From Lichenicola sp965198575 (GTDB lineage Bacteria > Pseudomonadota > Alphaproteobacteria > Acetobacterales > Acetobacteraceae): a DNA stretch of 64,000 bases. Under the pieces are notes generated by a model. That model worked only from the letters and a program-made list of their open reading frames with translations, made no database searches and was not told the origin of the DNA. Positions 8,758 through 17,562 of this stretch are shown here, piece by piece. Numbering within the stretch: position 1 is the stretch's first letter; each line of letters opens with the position of its first letter. Made by a program: the position numbers and the translations under genes. The DNA is taken from NCBI RefSeq assembly GCF_965198575.1, contig NZ_OZ240671.1:2418001-2482000 (forward strand). The letters are read 5' to 3'.

Positions 8758-8955
8758 TTAGTGGGTCGCCAGGCCGGTGTTGTTGGTGACGGCGCCCTGG
8801 GTCGCGGTCGCGCCATGCGACACGTCGTGGCCGACGGCAGCCGCGTCCTCACCCATGCCGCTCACGGTATTGCAGGCGGAAAGCGTGGCGCAGCCCGCCA
8901 TCAGCAGGCCGATCGTTGCAATGATACGGCAGGGGGCGGAAAACATCTTCTTCAT
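8758..8955 (-). CDS. Entericidin A/B family small lipoprotein
   Basis: 65-residue precursor with a basic start, a hydrophobic stretch and the lipobox LSAC followed by NTVSGMGEDAAAVG, the characteristic mature entericidin core. Entericidins are small membrane lipoproteins studied as stress-linked toxin/antidote peptides, and single copies are common in alphaproteobacteria. Two ATGs three codons apart are possible: GGAG abuts the first and is 9 bases from the second at 8946. The first gives the usual MKK start. The gene is monocistronic with its own terminator. Confidence 0.85.
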   Translation of the reverse strand: MKKMFSAPCRIIATIGLLMAGCATLSACNTVSGMGEDAAAVGHDVSHGATATQGAVTNNTGLATH

Positions 8956-9076
8956 CTCCAGGAGGTTTCCGCAACAACGGAGATCGGCTGCTCCAGGTTG
9001 CAGCCTCACGTCACCGTAACGGCCGCCTGTGTCCGCCAGGTCACAGCCCATGCCACGGCCGAGGCCACGACTGAGT

Positions 9077-9589
9077 TCAGAACGGACGTGTCGGGGTGAT
9101 CGTCGGGGCGCGAACATGCCGGTCGACGCCCGCCGACAGCGGAGGCAGCAGGCCCGGATGCTTTCCCGGCTCGATGCGCTGCATGGCCGTGCCGGGGCGG
9201 AGCCTGCCGGGGCAGCGATCGGTGACGCTATCCAGAACAAGCACCGGAGCGGTGTTCGGCGCGCCCTGGCGCCAGAGCCTGGCATGGGTGCAGTCATCGG
9301 ACGCAGGGGCGATCACCGCGCGAAAGCCGATCCGCTCCCGCATCTGTCGTGCCATGAGGTGCTGCATCGCCAGCATCGGGTCGTTGGCAGGCAGCCCGGT
9401 GAACAGGGCGGTCAGCTGGATAGGCCGGGTCGGTCCAACGATCGCGGGGTGAGCAGCCTGTTCGACCACGATAACCGCACCATCCGGGACGCGATCACGC
9501 GCGCTGACGAGGAGGACCGCTCCCATGCAGGCTGCCATGGCGGTACCCAGGACGACGCGGAGCAGGGTGGGCGGACGGGATGCGATCAT
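9077..9589 (-). CDS. Membrane-anchored or exported protein, function unknown
   Basis: A 170-residue frame whose N-terminus has a hydrophobic segment (LLRVVLGTAMAACMGAVLLV, residues 9-28), suggesting a membrane anchor or uncleaved signal. GAGG lies about 6 bases before the ATG, supporting translation. The central part (LTALFTGLPANDPMLAM, then RIGFRAVIAPAS) has normal protein composition with two cysteines. The tail is Arg/Pro-rich. No known family was recognised. The opposing plus-strand frame here looks like a shadow. Confidence 0.5.
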   Translation of the reverse strand: MIASRPPTLLRVVLGTAMAACMGAVLLVSARDRVPDGAVIVVEQAAHPAIVGPTRPIQLTALFTGLPANDPMLAMQHLMARQMRERIGFRAVIAPASDDCTHARLWRQGAPNTAPVLVLDSVTDRCPGRLRPGTAMQRIEPGKHPGLLPPLSAGVDRHVRAPTITPTRPF

Positions 9590-9808
9590 TCTGGCCTCAA
9601 GAAACGAGCCGGAGCGGCCGTTCTGACCAATACGGGACGATTGTTAACCATCCATGAATCGCGACGCATTTGCACATGAAGCCTTTGTCAGAAACGGCGA
9701 ATCGCGCGACGGCTTTCACACACCGGCCTTGTTTGACGTCCCGACAGCTCGCAGTTAAGAACAAGTCGCAATTCGTTCCACTTCGGCTCACCCAGGGGAT
9801 TCGTCTTC

Positions 9809-10831
9809 ATGCGTCTTTCGTCCAGGACATCCATGCTGCTGGCACATGCAGTGTTGGCGTCGGTCGGCGTGGCAGCTCTGTGCAGCGAAACGGCACGCGC
9901 CGAGACGCTCACGCTCTACAGCGCGCAGCACCCGCAGATGGTCACCCAGCTGACCGAAGCCTTCAGCAAGCAGACCGGCGTCAAGGTGCGGATCCGCGCC
10001 GGCGAGGCGCCCGAGATCGCCAGCCAGATCGTCCAGGAAGGCAGCGCCTCGCCGGCCGACGTCTATTTCACCGAGAACTCGCCCGAGCTCGTGCTGCTCG
10101 ACGAGAAAGGCCTGCTGGCGCCGGTCGACAAAGCCACCCTCGCCGACGTCCCGGCGCGCTTCAGCGCTGAGACCGGCGACTGGGTCGGCGTGCTGGTCCG
10201 CGAGAACGTGCTCGCCTTCAACCCGTCGATGATCGGCGCCGACAAGCTGCCGCCCTCGCTGCTCGACCTGGCGCGCCCCGAATGGAAGGGCCGCGTCGCC
10301 ATCGCCCCCGCGGACGCCGACTTCCTGCCGCTGGTCGAGGCGGTCGTGAAGCTGAAGGATCGCGCCACCGCGCTGGCCTGGCTCAAGGCGCTCAAGGTCA
10401 ATGCCCAGGTGTTCGACGACGATGAGGGCGTGGTCGCCGCGGTCGAGCGTGGCGCCGTCGCGACCGGTATCGTCAATAACTACTACTGGGCACGCATGCA
10501 CCAGGAGAAGGGTGCCGCCACCAAGAGCGAGATCCACCACTTTGGCGGCGGCGATGTCGGCGGCCTGCTCAACGTGTCGGGGGCGGCGGTGCTGAAATCA
10601 TCGAAGCACCAAGCCATCGCGCAGAAGTTCCTGGCCTTCCTGGTCAGCAGGCCGACGCAGACCGAGCTCGCCGCCGGCAACGTCGACTTCGAGTATCCGC
10701 TGGCCAAGGACGTGAAGGCGAACCCGCTGCTCAAGCCGTTCGACCAGCTCGACCCGCCCTCGATCTCGGTGAAGAACCTCGGCGACGACCAGGACGCCGC
10801 GAAGCTGCTGCGCGAGGCCGGGCTGCTCTGA
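9809..10831 (+). CDS. Ferric iron ABC transporter, periplasmic binding protein (FbpA/AfuA type)
   Basis: 340-residue periplasmic protein with a signal peptide ending in ETARA. The mature start LTLYSAQHPQM, the segment DVYFTENSPEL and the paired tyrosines Y225-Y226 in NNYYWARMH match class-II ferric-binding proteins, in which the Tyr pair coordinates Fe(III). AGGGGA lies 9 bases before the ATG. The permease follows with a gap of about 40 bp. The ATPase that should complete the system is 3.4 kb downstream, after an interruption. No Fur or Irr box was recognised in the 219 bp upstream. Confidence 0.9.
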   Translation: MRLSSRTSMLLAHAVLASVGVAALCSETARAETLTLYSAQHPQMVTQLTEAFSKQTGVKVRIRAGEAPEIASQIVQEGSASPADVYFTENSPELVLLDEKGLLAPVDKATLADVPARFSAETGDWVGVLVRENVLAFNPSMIGADKLPPSLLDLARPEWKGRVAIAPADADFLPLVEAVVKLKDRATALAWLKALKVNAQVFDDDEGVVAAVERGAVATGIVNNYYWARMHQEKGAATKSEIHHFGGGDVGGLLNVSGAAVLKSSKHQAIAQKFLAFLVSRPTQTELAAGNVDFEYPLAKDVKANPLLKPFDQLDPPSISVKNLGDDQDAAKLLREAGLL

Positions 10832-10872
10832 TCGTCGCCGTCCGCCAGGCCGGTCGCCGCCTGCGAACCCGG

Positions 10873-12432
10873 TTGCCCGGAGCGCATCGGTCGCCACCAT
10901 TGCTGCTGCTGCTCGCCGGTCTCGGTACTGCGCTGGTGCTGCTGCCGCTGGTGCTGACCGTGCTGCAGGCGACCGGCGAGCCGCTGGCGGATGCCGTCGC
11001 ATTGCTGTGGCGCCCGCTGGTCGGTGAACTGCTGCTCGACACCATCGGCCTGGTGCTGGCGTCGGTGGCGGTCACGGCACTGGTCGGTGTGCTCTGCGCC
11101 TGGCTGGTCGAGCGCACCGACCTGCCGGGGCGACGCCTGTTCGCCGTTCTGGCTGCGGTGCCGCTGGCGATCCCGCCCTTCATCACCAGCTACGCCTGGG
11201 TCTCGCTCAGCGCGGGCCTGCAGGATTTCAACGGCGCGCTGCTGGTGGTGGGCTCGGCCTACATGCCGCTGGTGTATCTGCCGGTGGCGGCCGCCCTGCG
11301 CGGCATGGACCCGGCGATCGAGGAGAGCGGCCGCGTGCTCGGGCTCAGCCCCTGGCGGTGCTTCATCCGGCTGGTGCTGCCGCAGCTGCGGCCGGCGCTG
11401 CTCGGCGGCATGCTTCTCGTGGCGCTCAACGTGCTGGTCGAGTTCGGCGCCTTCGCCCTGCTGCGCTACCGCACCTTCACCACCGAGCTCTACGCCGAAT
11501 ATCGCACCGGCCTGGTCGGACCGAGTTCGGCGCTGCTCGCGTGCGTGCTGATCCTGCTCTGCCTGCTCTGCCTGGTGCTCGAGCTGAAGGTGCGCGGCGG
11601 CAGCGTCTATGCCTCACTCACCCGCGGCGCCCGGCGACCAGCCGCGCGCTACCATCTTGGCTGGACCAGGTTGCCGGCGCTGGCGTTCTTCGTAGCACTG
11701 GCGGTGGCAACACTCGGCGTGCCTCTCGGCATGATCGTGTTCTGGCTGACCCAGCACAACGAAGCCGCCACCTCGGCCGTGGGCGTGTCGTGGCCGCTGC
11801 TGCTGCAGGCAACCGGCGGCTCGCTGTCGCTCGGGCTGTCGGGTGCGGCGCTGACCGTTCTGCTGGCCCTGCCGCTCGGCTTCCTGTCGGTGCGCTATCC
11901 CGGACGCGCCGCCATCCTGTTGGAGCGGCTCGCCTATTTCGGCCAGGGCGTTCCCGGGATCGTCGTGGCGCTGGCCCTGGTGACGCTGACCATCCGCCTG
12001 CTGCAGCCGCTTTATCAAAGCGCGCCGTTGCTGGTGATCGCCTATTCGATCTTGTTCCTGCCGCTCGCCCTGGTGAGTGTCCGCGCCGCCTTCGCGCAGG
12101 CGCAGGTGCGTCTTGAGGAGGCCGGGCGGGTGCTCGGGCTCGGGCCGATCGCGGTTGCGATCCGCGTCGTGCTGCCGCTGGCGGCTCCCGGACTTGGTGC
12201 GGCGGCGGCGCTGGTATTCGTGGCGATCGTGACCGAGCTCACCACCACGCTGCTGCTGTCGCCGATCGGCATGCAGACGCTGGCCACCCAGGTCTGGGCC
12301 GACACCACCACGCTCGCCTTCGCCGCGGCCGCCCCGTATGCCGCGATGATGGTGCTGCTCTCGCTGACCTCGACCTGGGTGCTGGCCCGCCGCTTCGGCC
12401 GCAGCGGCGGCGTCCTCCCGGCGATCGGCTAG
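10873..12432 (+). CDS. Ferric iron ABC transporter, duplicated permease (FbpB type)
   Basis: Inner-membrane permease with two homologous BPD-transporter halves in one chain of about 519 residues and roughly 12 membrane segments. Each half carries an EAA loop that docks on the ATPase: EESGRVLGLSPW in the first and EEAGRVLGLGPI in the second. The start is uncertain. The first standard start codon is the TTG at 10873, without a visible ribosome-binding site, while the frame stays open back to the binding-protein stop. It works with the upstream binding protein. The cognate ATPase at 14202 is separated by an unrelated 1.8-kb segment. Confidence 0.88.
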   Translation: MPGAHRSPPLLLLLAGLGTALVLLPLVLTVLQATGEPLADAVALLWRPLVGELLLDTIGLVLASVAVTALVGVLCAWLVERTDLPGRRLFAVLAAVPLAIPPFITSYAWVSLSAGLQDFNGALLVVGSAYMPLVYLPVAAALRGMDPAIEESGRVLGLSPWRCFIRLVLPQLRPALLGGMLLVALNVLVEFGAFALLRYRTFTTELYAEYRTGLVGPSSALLACVLILLCLLCLVLELKVRGGSVYASLTRGARRPAARYHLGWTRLPALAFFVALAVATLGVPLGMIVFWLTQHNEAATSAVGVSWPLLLQATGGSLSLGLSGAALTVLLALPLGFLSVRYPGRAAILLERLAYFGQGVPGIVVALALVTLTIRLLQPLYQSAPLLVIAYSILFLPLALVSVRAAFAQAQVRLEEAGRVLGLGPIAVAIRVVLPLAAPGLGAAAALVFVAIVTELTTTLLLSPIGMQTLATQVWADTTTLAFAAAAPYAAMMVLLSLTSTWVLARRFGRSGGVLPAIG

Positions 12433-12521
12433 ACCGTCGAGGGCTTCCTCAAGAGGACCGCCCTGGCCATACACTCGCCCGAAATGCTCTGCTGTCATTG
12501 TTGCACGTGGAGCAGCAGGCG

Positions 12522-13242
12522 ATGCCCGCATATGGAACAAGCTTAGGAAGTTGCGCGGCCGGAGTGCCGTTAGAGCCGTCGTGGCCAGTCGTAATCGCCG
12601 CCGGAAACGACCGAGAGTGGTGGACGAAGCCGGACGTCTGGGTTGCAGTTTTCACCTTCACCCTGACAGCTGCCACAATCGCCCTGGGATTCTTCACTTA
12701 TCGGCTCTGGAAGGCGACGAAGAAGGCGGTGGAAGATACGGAACAGAGCCTTGAAGTAGCTCGCGAGACCTGCCGAGGCCGCGAGAAGGCAGGCGGAGGT
12801 GGCTGAACGTGTCGGAATGATCCAGAACATCAACGCCCTTCAGGGTCACCTTAGATACGCGGCGTCCTGTGCGCTTTTCAACGAACGCCCGAGCGAAGAG
12901 GCTCTGAAGACCGTATCCGGCAGTCAAAAAGGATTCGGCCGACTTCTATGGCGGCTGGAGCAGGGCGGCCACGCTGAAGCGCAGATTGAGACACAGGCTC
13001 ATCCACATTATCCAAGTTCCCGAGGTTCGAAATGTCTCTGAGAAGTGCAGTGGTGGCCTCTTCTCGAGAGTCGATTTCTTGTTGAATGTCTCGATGCTGC
13101 ACAGGCGATAACCGACCTTGCAGGAGCGGCGGGGGTGGGTTTCCTTCTGGACCGAAGAATCAGCGATATATGCGAAATCATTCCACGGGTTCTGGCCGAG
13201 CGGGAAGCTTTACGAAAGCTGCATCCCGAATTCTTCCAGTAA
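12522..13242 (+). pseudogene. Decayed small membrane/coiled-coil protein gene
   Basis: The first segment has one membrane helix (WVAVFTFTLTAATIALGFF) followed by WKATKKAVEDTEQSLEVARE. It stops at 12806 in a frame that has lost homology-like character. From about 12770 the next frame reads AEAARRQAEVAERVGMIQN, a natural continuation of the same coiled coil. A TGA at 13039-13041 then interrupts it, and the frame resumes as ...FLVECLDAAQAITDLAG... to the TAA at 13242. This suggests one frameshift and one nonsense mutation in a gene of about 235 codons. An alternative is two overlapping small genes, the second from the GTG at 12799. GC is visibly lower than in flanking genes. Confidence 0.5.
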
Positions 13243-13356
13243 TCTGATGCTGTGTTTTCCGCCCGGGGTGAGGGTGTGGCACCCGGAGTCGGCCCTGGGC
13301 GAACGGTGCCGGCAGATCGACCCTGATTGTTCTTCTCCCACTCGAATGAGGAGCAG

Positions 13357-13407
13357 ACGGTTGTAGCACTAGCGCATTGATACATTCTCTGCTGATCGTA
13401 CAACCGT
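13357..13407. repeat. Inverted repeat upstream of the BPSL0067 gene
   Basis: A 9-bp perfect inverted repeat, ACGGTTGTA (13357-13365) and TACAACCGT (13399-13407), with a 33-base AT-richer spacer, ending 42 bases before the GTG start. It could be an operator, a terminator of the decayed gene or a trace of insertion. No T-run follows it. Confidence 0.45.
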
Positions 13408-13449
13408 TCTGTTACCCGTTCTTCTTTCCACGCGACGAGGCCCAGTTCC

Positions 13450-13845
13450 GTGCCCTACGTTTCCCCTGCGCCATTTTCGTTCATTGGCCGATCATCCGTC
13501 GGGACGGGTGAGTGCGTCCCGTTGGTCCAGACAGCGACGGGTGCACCCCTGACTGCTTTCTGGAAGCGCGGGGCCCTGGTCCAGGGCAATACCGGCCTGA
13601 AGCCGGGAACCGCGATCGCGACGTTCGATGCAAGTGGGCGCTACGGCAACCACACGGACGGAACGAGCCACGCGGCGATCTATCTTGGGCAGGATGCGCG
13701 GGGTCTCGAGGTTATCGATCAGTGGAATATCCGGCAGCATCATAAGATCGTGGCGAAGCATGCTCCGCAAAAACGAATACTGCGGTTCCGGAACTCGAAC
13801 GCTCAGCCGGTTGATCAAGGGAGCCGTTATTATGTGGTCGAGTAG
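13450..13845 (+). CDS. BPSL0067 family protein, probable NlpC/P60-like amidase
   Basis: 131-residue protein without a signal peptide. Hallmarks are GTGECVPLVQ (candidate nucleophile Cys near residue 24), SHAAIYLG (candidate catalytic His) and the DQWN motif, then a C-terminal YYVVE. BPSL0067 proteins have a papain-like fold related to cell-wall amidases. The start is GTG with GAGG 9 bases upstream. The gene overlaps the next by 14 bases, a layout typical of toxin and immunity genes. Family membership is recognised from motifs; the effector role is inference. No secretion genes are in the window. Confidence 0.75.
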   Translation: MPYVSPAPFSFIGRSSVGTGECVPLVQTATGAPLTAFWKRGALVQGNTGLKPGTAIATFDASGRYGNHTDGTSHAAIYLGQDARGLEVIDQWNIRQHHKIVAKHAPQKRILRFRNSNAQPVDQGSRYYVVE

Positions 13846-14149
13846 CCTGAAGGCCGTCTTGCTCCTGATCGCCTCCGGCACCGCAGCGTGTGCGGACGCG
13901 CGGTGCCCCCTGGCAGACGGAGGACACTCGTTGAGCGCTGTCGAGGTGTTCGACGGTCCACCCGCCGAAATGGCGTCGCTGGAGCCGGGCGATGGCGGAT
14001 GGACCTTGAACTACAAGGCGGCAGCGCCCGATGGGCACTTCTATCTCGGATGCTATTATGCGACGAGGACCACGCCGCTAGCGATCAGGCTGCCGCCGAC
14101 CGTCTCGAACTGTCGGATCACGCAGTATCCTCAGGTCAGCTGCCATTGA
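13832..14149 (+). CDS. STY0301 family exported protein, candidate immunity partner
   Basis: 105-residue protein with a Sec signal (LKAVLLLIASGTAACADA), so it should be periplasmic. The mature part has four cysteines (RCPLAD, LGCYYAT, SNCRITQ, VSCH), enough for two disulfides, and matches the STY0301 type of small secreted proteins. The founding locus name belongs to the Salmonella SPI-6 type VI region. The start ATG is supported by GGGAG about 8 bases upstream and overlaps the amidase-like gene by 14 bases. A periplasmic protein translationally coupled to a wall-amidase-like enzyme fits an immunity role, but this is inferred. Confidence 0.7.
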   Translation: MWSSSLKAVLLLIASGTAACADARCPLADGGHSLSAVEVFDGPPAEMASLEPGDGGWTLNYKAAAPDGHFYLGCYYATRTTPLAIRLPPTVSNCRITQYPQVSCH

Positions 14150-14201
14150 AAGTATCGACTTTGCGCATTGAGGCGATGATCTCCCTCAGGACGCGTCACG
14201 C

Positions 14202-15248
14202 ATGACCGCACTCGACATCGTCGGCGTCGCCAAGTCGTTCGGCGACGTGGCCGTGCTGGCGGATCTCGATCTCCAGGTGGCACCGGGCAGCCTGGTGGCG
14301 ATCCTGGGTGCGTCGGGTGGCGGCAAGACCACGCTGCTGCGCCTGATCTGCGGCTTCGACCGGCCGGATGCGGGCAGCATCGTCATTGCCGGCCGCCCGG
14401 TGTCGGGCCCGGGGCTGCACGTGCGGCCGGAGCATCGCCGGATCGGCTACGTCGCGCAGGACGGTGCGCTGTTCCCGCATCTGTCGGTCGGCCAGAACAT
14501 CCTGTTCGGTCTCGATCGCACCGGCCGTCGCGACCAGGCACGGGCGGAAGCGCTGCTCGAACTGGTCGGGCTGCCGGCGACTTACGCGATGCGGCCGCCG
14601 CAGGCGCTGTCCGGCGGCGAGCAGCAGCGGGTCGCCCTGGCGCGCGCATTGGCGCCGCGGCCCGGCCTGGTGCTGCTCGACGAGCCGTTCTCGGCCCTCG
14701 ACGCGGCGCTGCGTGCCGGCACCAGGCGCGCGGTCGCGGAGGCGTTGTCACGCGCCGGTGCCACCGCGCTGCTGGTGACGCACGACCAGTCGGAGGCGCT
14801 GTCGATGGGCGACCAGGTGGGGGTGCTGCGCCGCGGCCGCCTGGTGCAGATCGCCGCCCCCGCCGAGCTGTATCGCAACCCGGTCGATGCCGAACTCGCC
14901 CGTTTCGTCGGCGAGGCGGTGCTGCTGCCGGGACATGCCCAGGATGGCGGTGTCGAATGCGCGCTTGGCCATCTGGTGTTGGCGCCCGGCACCCTACAGG
15001 CGGGCCCCGTGCAGGTCATGGTGCGGCCGGAGCAGATCGTGCTGGGTGCGGCGCTCTCGGATGGCGCCGATGCGCGCGTGGTGTCGGTCGCCTATTACGG
15101 CCACGATGCCAGCCTGGGCCTGATGCTGCCGACGCTCGACGCCCCGCTGGTGGCACGCATCAACGGCGCACAGGCCCTGTCGCTGCATGAAGGCGACCTG
15201 GTGCGGATCGCCGTCAACGGCCCGGTGGTGGCGTTTCGCACCGGTTAG
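14202..15248 (+). CDS. Ferric iron/spermidine-type ABC transporter ATPase (FbpC/PotA)
   Basis: 348-residue ATPase with Walker A GASGGGKTT (36-44), signature LSGGEQQR (136-143), Walker B LVLLDE (156-161) and a C-terminal TOBE-like region from about residue 245. The match to FbpC plus position downstream of a binding protein and permease without their own ATPase makes it the likely third component. AGGA lies 10 bases before the ATG. It is separated from the permease stop by 1,769 bp of unrelated sequence. Whether it is still co-transcribed is doubtful. Confidence 0.88.
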   Translation: MTALDIVGVAKSFGDVAVLADLDLQVAPGSLVAILGASGGGKTTLLRLICGFDRPDAGSIVIAGRPVSGPGLHVRPEHRRIGYVAQDGALFPHLSVGQNILFGLDRTGRRDQARAEALLELVGLPATYAMRPPQALSGGEQQRVALARALAPRPGLVLLDEPFSALDAALRAGTRRAVAEALSRAGATALLVTHDQSEALSMGDQVGVLRRGRLVQIAAPAELYRNPVDAELARFVGEAVLLPGHAQDGGVECALGHLVLAPGTLQAGPVQVMVRPEQIVLGAALSDGADARVVSVAYYGHDASLGLMLPTLDAPLVARINGAQALSLHEGDLVRIAVNGPVVAFRTG

Positions 15249-15266
15249 GCGCCTCGATGTGCTCCG

Positions 15267-15746
15267 TCAGAGCCAGTGTCCGAGTGGCGGCATCAGTTCC
15301 GTCGGAAAATTGTTCAGGTAGTGCAGGATGACGCCCAGCCACACCGTGCGGAGCTTGAGTGCGAGAGCAGCGGTGATCGGGCCGAAAACCAAAGCCGTAT
15401 AGAGGATCTGGCTTTCCAGGTCGTCATCGGTCATCCAGAACGTGTTCTTCAGGTGCCAAAGGCCGAACAGCGCCGACGAGATGACGATCGCCCATATCGC
15501 CCCGTAGGCTCGCTCGAGTGCCCCGAGGATGAAGCCGCGAAACAGGATCTCTTCGGTGATGGGAACGAAGAGGATCCAGACCTCCGGTGGTCCCCCGAGC
15601 ATGTTTCCGGTCAGCCGGAAGCCGCGCGCGAACAGCAATGTCGTCAGCACGTAGAGCGTGGCGATGATCCCGATCTGGGCGAGCGGTGTCAGGATCCAGA
15701 GCCTGCGGAATTTCAGCAGCTCGATCGGGAATTCGTCGGTGTTCAT
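15267..15746 (-). CDS. CPBP family intramembrane glutamic endopeptidase
   Basis: 159-residue membrane protein of the Abi/CAAX-like (CPBP) protease family. It shows the paired glutamates and arginine EEILFRGF (65-72), FGLWHLK (94-100) and the third motif HYLNNF near residue 142, all in or beside hydrophobic helices. All expected catalytic residues are present although the protein is short for the family. It converges on the ABC ATPase gene with an 18-bp gap. Substrate unknown; some members process peptides or bacteriocins. Confidence 0.82.
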   Translation of the reverse strand: MNTDEFPIELLKFRRLWILTPLAQIGIIATLYVLTTLLFARGFRLTGNMLGGPPEVWILFVPITEEILFRGFILGALERAYGAIWAIVISSALFGLWHLKNTFWMTDDDLESQILYTALVFGPITAALALKLRTVWLGVILHYLNNFPTELMPPLGHWL

Positions 15747-15873
15747 GCAGCCGGCGCTCGTTCAAGGATGCAGGATCCTGTCCTACCGCGTCGTGTCGCG
15801 AAGCGTCGACGGGTTGCAGATCGACACAGAGCGTCGTTTGCCCGAAGGCCGTGCTGCTTCTAGCGTCCGGGGC

Positions 15874-16638
15874 ATGACGCCACTGCTCGCGCCCGTGTTC
15901 CGCCGATGCGCGCTGGCCCTGCTGCTTTCGCTGGCACCATTTGCGGCCCTCGGCCAGGACGCGTCGTCACCGGACACCGCATCCCCGACCAACCCAGCCC
16001 CCGGCGGGCTCAAGCTCAGCCTGCCGGTGCAGGGCGGCTACGATTTCCATGCCGTCGGACCACCGTCCGAGGCGCAGCGCCTGCACGACGCGCCGCTGCC
16101 CGACCCGTCGACACGCCCCAAGCTCGACAACAGCCTGCACGACCCTGCCACCGGTGCCGACACCAGCGCGTTCGGCACCGCGTACACCTATCCCAACCCG
16201 CTCAACGGCACCGATGGCAACAGTTCGGTGGCCAACGCCGCCAGCAAGTCGGCGAACGTGCCGCAAGTCGGCGGCCTGAGCTTCGTGGTGTTCGAGTGGG
16301 GCTACCCGCCCAAGCCGATGCCCAAGGTGCCCGGCGAGGACCTGACCGCCGCACCCCCGCCGGTGGTGCAGGTACGCTTCGCGGTGCAGGCGGACGACGA
16401 GGCCGCGCTCGACGCGAAGTCGCTCTGGATCGTCCAGCGTGCGGTGCAGGCTTACGGCCGCGCCGGCCTCACCGAGATCACCATCGAGCGGCCACAGGAC
16501 CGGCCCGGCTGCTGCACGCGCTATCCGGACCTGATCAAGGCCGAACTGGTGCGCGAAGGCCTCAGCCCGACCCCGGGCGGCTGGCTGCCCGGCCACCGGA
16601 TCAGGCTGGTGCTGGCGGCCATGCCTGCGTCACGATAA
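15874..16638 (+). CDS. Exported protein, function unknown
   Basis: 254-residue protein with a signal peptide (CALALLLSLAPFAALG). The start at 15874 is the ATG directly before that signal; upstream in-frame codons run across the divergent protease start and look non-coding. The mature N-terminal third is Pro/Asp-rich (SEAQRLHDAPLPDPSTRPK) and likely extended. The C-terminal 120 residues look folded (LSFVVFEWGYPPKP, then SLWIVQRAVQAYG and GCCTRYPDLIKAELV). No family was recognised. The DUF72 gene follows 21 bp downstream, so the two may share a transcript. Confidence 0.7.
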   Translation: MTPLLAPVFRRCALALLLSLAPFAALGQDASSPDTASPTNPAPGGLKLSLPVQGGYDFHAVGPPSEAQRLHDAPLPDPSTRPKLDNSLHDPATGADTSAFGTAYTYPNPLNGTDGNSSVANAASKSANVPQVGGLSFVVFEWGYPPKPMPKVPGEDLTAAPPPVVQVRFAVQADDEAALDAKSLWIVQRAVQAYGRAGLTEITIERPQDRPGCCTRYPDLIKAELVREGLSPTPGGWLPGHRIRLVLAAMPASR

Positions 16639-16659
16639 TCACCGGAGCGGGGAGAGCCG

Positions 16660-17436
16660 ATGGCGAAACAGGCGAAGGACAGCGGCACGATCCGCACCGG
16701 CATCGGCGGCTGGGTGTATCCGCCGTGGCGCGAGACCTTCTACCCGCCCTCGGTGAAGGCCGCGGACCAGCTGGCCTATGCCAGCTCGAAGCTCGCCTCG
16801 ATCGAGATCAACGCCACCTTCTACCGCACCCAGACCCCGGCCAGCTTCGCCAAATGGCGCGACGAGACGCCGGACGGCTTCGTGTTCTCGGTCAAGGCGG
16901 CGCGCGGGGCGGCCCAGCGCAAGGATGCGGCGGAGGCGGCGCCGGCGATCGAGCGGTTTCTCCACTCCGGGCTGGCAGAGCTTGGGGCCAAGCTCGGGCC
17001 GATCCTGTGGCAGCTGCCGCCGACCCGGAAATTCGATGCGGCCGCGATGGCGCCGTTCCTCGACCTGCTGCCGGAGACCCTGGACGGGCTCCCGCTGCGC
17101 CACGTGATCGAAGCCCGGCACGAGAGCTTTGCCTCCCCGGAGGCCCTCGCGCTGCTAACCGAACGCCGCGTGGCGCGGGCGATCATCGACTCCGAGAAGA
17201 ACGCCCTGGTCGAGGCGATCACCGCGGACTTCGTGTATCTGCGGCTGCAGCGGACCGAGGACGCGGAGCCCGCGGGCTATGCGCCGGCCGAGCTCGATCG
17301 CTGGGCGCACCGGCTGCGCGAGCTGTCCGCCGGGGGACGCGACGTGTTCGCCTATGTGATCTCCGGCGCCAAGCACCGAGCACCGGCTGCCGCGATGGCG
17401 CTTGCCGACCGCATCCGCGACCGGGCGCACACGTAA
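16660..17436 (+). CDS. DUF72 domain protein (YecE family)
   Basis: 258-residue protein with the DUF72 TIM-barrel-like pattern: IGGWVYPPWRETFYP near the start, SIEINATFYRTQ, FVFSVKAAR and VYLRLQRTED. The biochemical role of the family is not established. GGGGAGAG 5 bases before the ATG supports the start. It sits 21 bp after the exported protein gene. Family assignment is confident. Confidence 0.88.
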   Translation: MAKQAKDSGTIRTGIGGWVYPPWRETFYPPSVKAADQLAYASSKLASIEINATFYRTQTPASFAKWRDETPDGFVFSVKAARGAAQRKDAAEAAPAIERFLHSGLAELGAKLGPILWQLPPTRKFDAAAMAPFLDLLPETLDGLPLRHVIEARHESFASPEALALLTERRVARAIIDSEKNALVEAITADFVYLRLQRTEDAEPAGYAPAELDRWAHRLRELSAGGRDVFAYVISGAKHRAPAAAMALADRIRDRAHT

Positions 17437-17562
17437 ACGGGTTCCGCGCACGGTTGACGAGCGGGAAACGGATGAGGTTCTTTGCGCGCAACCGGAGCGG
17501 GGATCGGACGGCGTGCTTGAACTCATCCTGAGCCGCCACAGCCCGGACCACGGCTGCCGCGG

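Noticed and set aside
9029..9679. A plus-strand frame of 216 codons.
   Set aside because: Arg/Gly/Asp-rich shadow composition opposite a minus-strand frame that has a membrane segment and ribosome-binding site.
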